From: Cyanobacteria bacterium UBA9579 | GTDB taxonomy: Bacteria; Cyanobacteriota; Vampirovibrionia; Gastranaerophilales; UBA9579 | Direction of reading: 5' to 3' | Assembly: GCA_003499585.1 (NCBI GenBank) | Contig: DNSU01000193.1 | Coordinates: 5,694 to 12,919 of the forward strand | Length of the DNA stretch: 7,226 nucleotides | Shown here: positions 5,636 through 7,226 of the stretch, one piece after another | How positions within the stretch are numbered: the first letter of the stretch is position 1 | Layout of the letters: the number at the start of each line of letters is the position of its first letter | The notes under the pieces: model-generated | Told to the model about the DNA's origin: nothing | The model's input: only the letters and a program-made list of their open reading frames with translations | The model's database searches: none | Program-made: the position numbers and the translations under genes

Positions 5636-7226
5636 ATGAGAGATATAAAAATTTTTGTCCTGCTAATCAGCATCATATTGATCTGTTGTACTAATGATGC
5701 ATGGGCAACCCCTTTTTATGAACAGTATTACCAGACAAAAATCAAAGATAATAACATAGGCTATAGCTTTATATCACAGGAAGAAAAAGAAGAAGACGGC
5801 AAAAAGCTGATAGTTACAAATAAGCATTATGAACTTAGATTTAAGCGTCTGGGTTTTAGCGTTAAAATACTTCAGGATTTTCAATTTATCGAAGATGCTG
5901 ATGGAAATCCTGTTTCCTTTACCGCAGATATGGAGAGTAAAGGAGAAGTCATAAATATTAAAGGGAAATTTTTGTCTCCCAAAAGACTTCACGTCACTTC
6001 AGTCATAAATGGTGATTCCAAGTCTGAAGAAATGGAATTAAAAAAAGATATTCTTTTTCCTTATGCTATAAGCAGATTATTCCAGAACCATAGTAAAGCA
6101 ATGATAGAGTATTCAACTATCGATCCAACTAATGATGTAAAAATAGTTACAATTACAGCAGAAAAAGTTGGTCTTGAGACAATAGTAGATGCAAACTTAC
6201 AGGGTAACTTTACAAAATATAAAGTCGCTGTAGATATATTGCCAAGCATTGGAAGTTACGAATGGTATGACAATGAAGGCAGAGTAGTCAAAGAAAAATC
6301 ATCCCTGCTTGGTTTAGAAAAAGTAATAGCTAAAGAAAGTGAGATTGTAGGCAAAGTTGATAGCTATGATATATTCTATAAAAGCATAATTCCTGTAAAA
6401 GCACATATTACAGATCCGTTTAATATTGATAATATTACTTATAAAATTGAAACACAAAGTGAAAGTCCTGAAGAAATGTTTATCATTAATGATAAACAAA
6501 GAATAATTCACTCCAGAGAAAATACTATCTATTTAAAAATTAAAAATCAGCTAATAGACAATGAGAGTTTCAAATATCCCTTTACTGATACAAAAGATTT
6601 TGCTGACTATCTAAAATCAGGACCTTATATCACTTCTGATAATCCTGAAATAATAATTCAGGCTAATAGTATTGTCGGACAGAAAAAAGATGCCTATAAA
6701 ATCGCAAAAGCAATGGAAAGATGGGTATTTGACAATGTAAATACAAAAGACCTTTCTGTTAATTTTGCAAATGCAATGCAGGTAATGCAGGCAAGACAGG
6801 GTGATTGTACAGAACATTCTGTATTACTTGCATCATTATTAAGAGCAGCAGGAATACCTTCTAAAGTTGTTGTTGGTCTGATGTATACCAACGTTCCTGA
6901 AGATGCCTTTGTTTATCACATGTGGGTTAGTGCATATGTGGGAAGATGGATCAGTTTAGATCCGAGCTTTCCTAATGATAATTTCAGCCCTGTACACATT
7001 GCTATTTCAGAATATGATCTTAATAACCTTTCGAGTAAAACAGATATCGTTTTAGACGTGGTAAAAAGCTTTACAACTTTAAAAATAAGTGTTCTTAACT
7101 ATTCAACTATATCTAATAACGTCATTGGTGTTAAGCTATCAGGATCAGATAATCCGTGGGATATTAAAGTTAACCTTAAAAACGATTCAGTTAATCTGGC
7201 TACACCTATAAAGAATATAAGCCTAA
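5636..7226 (+). CDS. Secreted transglutaminase-like domain protein, 3' end missing
   Basis: The first 530 codons are present and the frame is still open at the window edge. The protein begins with a signal peptide: MRDIK, a hydrophobic core (IFVLLISIILICC), then DAWA, where signal peptidase I would cut after Ala24. The cysteines at 17-18 do not form a lipobox, so it is not a typical lipoprotein. Residues 27 to about 330 are rich in beta-strand-like, charged sequence with no family I can name. A transglutaminase-like, papain-fold core follows at about 345-450. Its triad is Cys391 in GDCTEHS, His428 in YHMWV and Asp442 in SLDPSF, all present. Such bacterial domains usually act as proteases or amidases, or less often as cross-linking enzymes, and the signal peptide puts this one outside the cytoplasmic membrane. 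The substrate is unknown. The region after 450 looks like another beta-rich domain and is cut off. It has its own promoter and ribosome binding site, so its link to the helicase is only positional. Confidence 0.9.
   Translation, partial: MRDIKIFVLLISIILICCTNDAWATPFYEQYYQTKIKDNNIGYSFISQEEKEEDGKKLIVTNKHYELRFKRLGFSVKILQDFQFIEDADGNPVSFTADMESKGEVINIKGKFLSPKRLHVTSVINGDSKSEEMELKKDILFPYAISRLFQNHSKAMIEYSTIDPTNDVKIVTITAEKVGLETIVDANLQGNFTKYKVAVDILPSIGSYEWYDNEGRVVKEKSSLLGLEKVIAKESEIVGKVDSYDIFYKSIIPVKAHITDPFNIDNITYKIETQSESPEEMFIINDKQRIIHSRENTIYLKIKNQLIDNESFKYPFTDTKDFADYLKSGPYITSDNPEIIIQANSIVGQKKDAYKIAKAMERWVFDNVNTKDLSVNFANAMQVMQARQGDCTEHSVLLASLLRAAGIPSKVVVGLMYTNVPEDAFVYHMWVSAYVGRWISLDPSFPNDNFSPVHIAISEYDLNNLSSKTDIVLDVVKSFTTLKISVLNYSTISNNVIGVKLSGSDNPWDIKVNLKNDSVNLATPIKNISL

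Noticed and set aside
5681..5691. Lipoprotein signal at Cys17-Cys18 of the transglutaminase-like protein
   Set aside because: The residue before either cysteine is Ile or Cys rather than Gly, Ala or Ser, so no lipobox is formed. The AWA signal peptidase I site fits better.
5774..6891. Several minus-strand ORFs of 60-75 codons
   Set aside because: They all lie opposite the transglutaminase-like gene, which has a signal peptide, a catalytic triad and a strong ribosome binding site.
1..7226. A defence or other multi-gene system containing the helicase and cyclase
   Set aside because: No nuclease, effector, toxin or reverse transcriptase partner is visible. The helicase is a complete UvrD-type protein and the cyclase is an ordinary GGDEF enzyme, not a CD-NTase, and their gene orientations and hairpins argue against one operon.

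Overview
This AT-rich bacterial window holds four well-supported protein genes, plus intergenic DNA with several structured elements. It shows no rRNA, tRNA, insertion sequence, phage gene or CRISPR array. The standard bacterial code reads cleanly, and ATA, TTA and AGA codons are common in every gene. The lineage cannot be fixed from sequence alone. Non-photosynthetic relatives of cyanobacteria (Vampirovibrionia/Melainabacteria) or another AT-rich Gram-negative-type lineage would fit, but that is a guess.

Layout from left to right. The first 132 bases hold an unresolved edge and a hairpin that reads as the terminator of the first gene. On the minus strand, 133-1806 encodes a soluble GAF-GAF-GGDEF diguanylate cyclase with an intact GGEEF active site and an RxxD inhibitory site. 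A very AT-rich spacer of about 180 bases separates it from a divergently read PLP-dependent class V aminotransferase-fold enzyme at 1986-3122. That enzyme looks like a cysteine desulfurase but lacks the desulfurase loop cysteine. A long hairpin with perfect 20-base arms (3118-3205) starts inside its last codons. Next comes a UvrD/Rep/PcrA-type superfamily 1 DNA helicase (to 5259). A 376-base gap follows, in which the minus strand can encode two very short hydrophobic peptides. Finally, a secreted transglutaminase-like (papain-fold) protein begins at 5636 and runs off the right edge.

The genes do not form an obvious pathway. They combine a second-messenger enzyme, a PLP enzyme, a DNA repair or replication helicase and an envelope protein. 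The plus-strand genes are separated by hairpins and have their own plausible promoters, so they are probably separate transcription units. The features most worth a second look are the long hairpin at 3118-3205, the desulfurase-like enzyme without its cysteine, the possible leaderless helicase start, and the small-ORF region 5265-5511. I see no clear evidence for a new multi-gene system.
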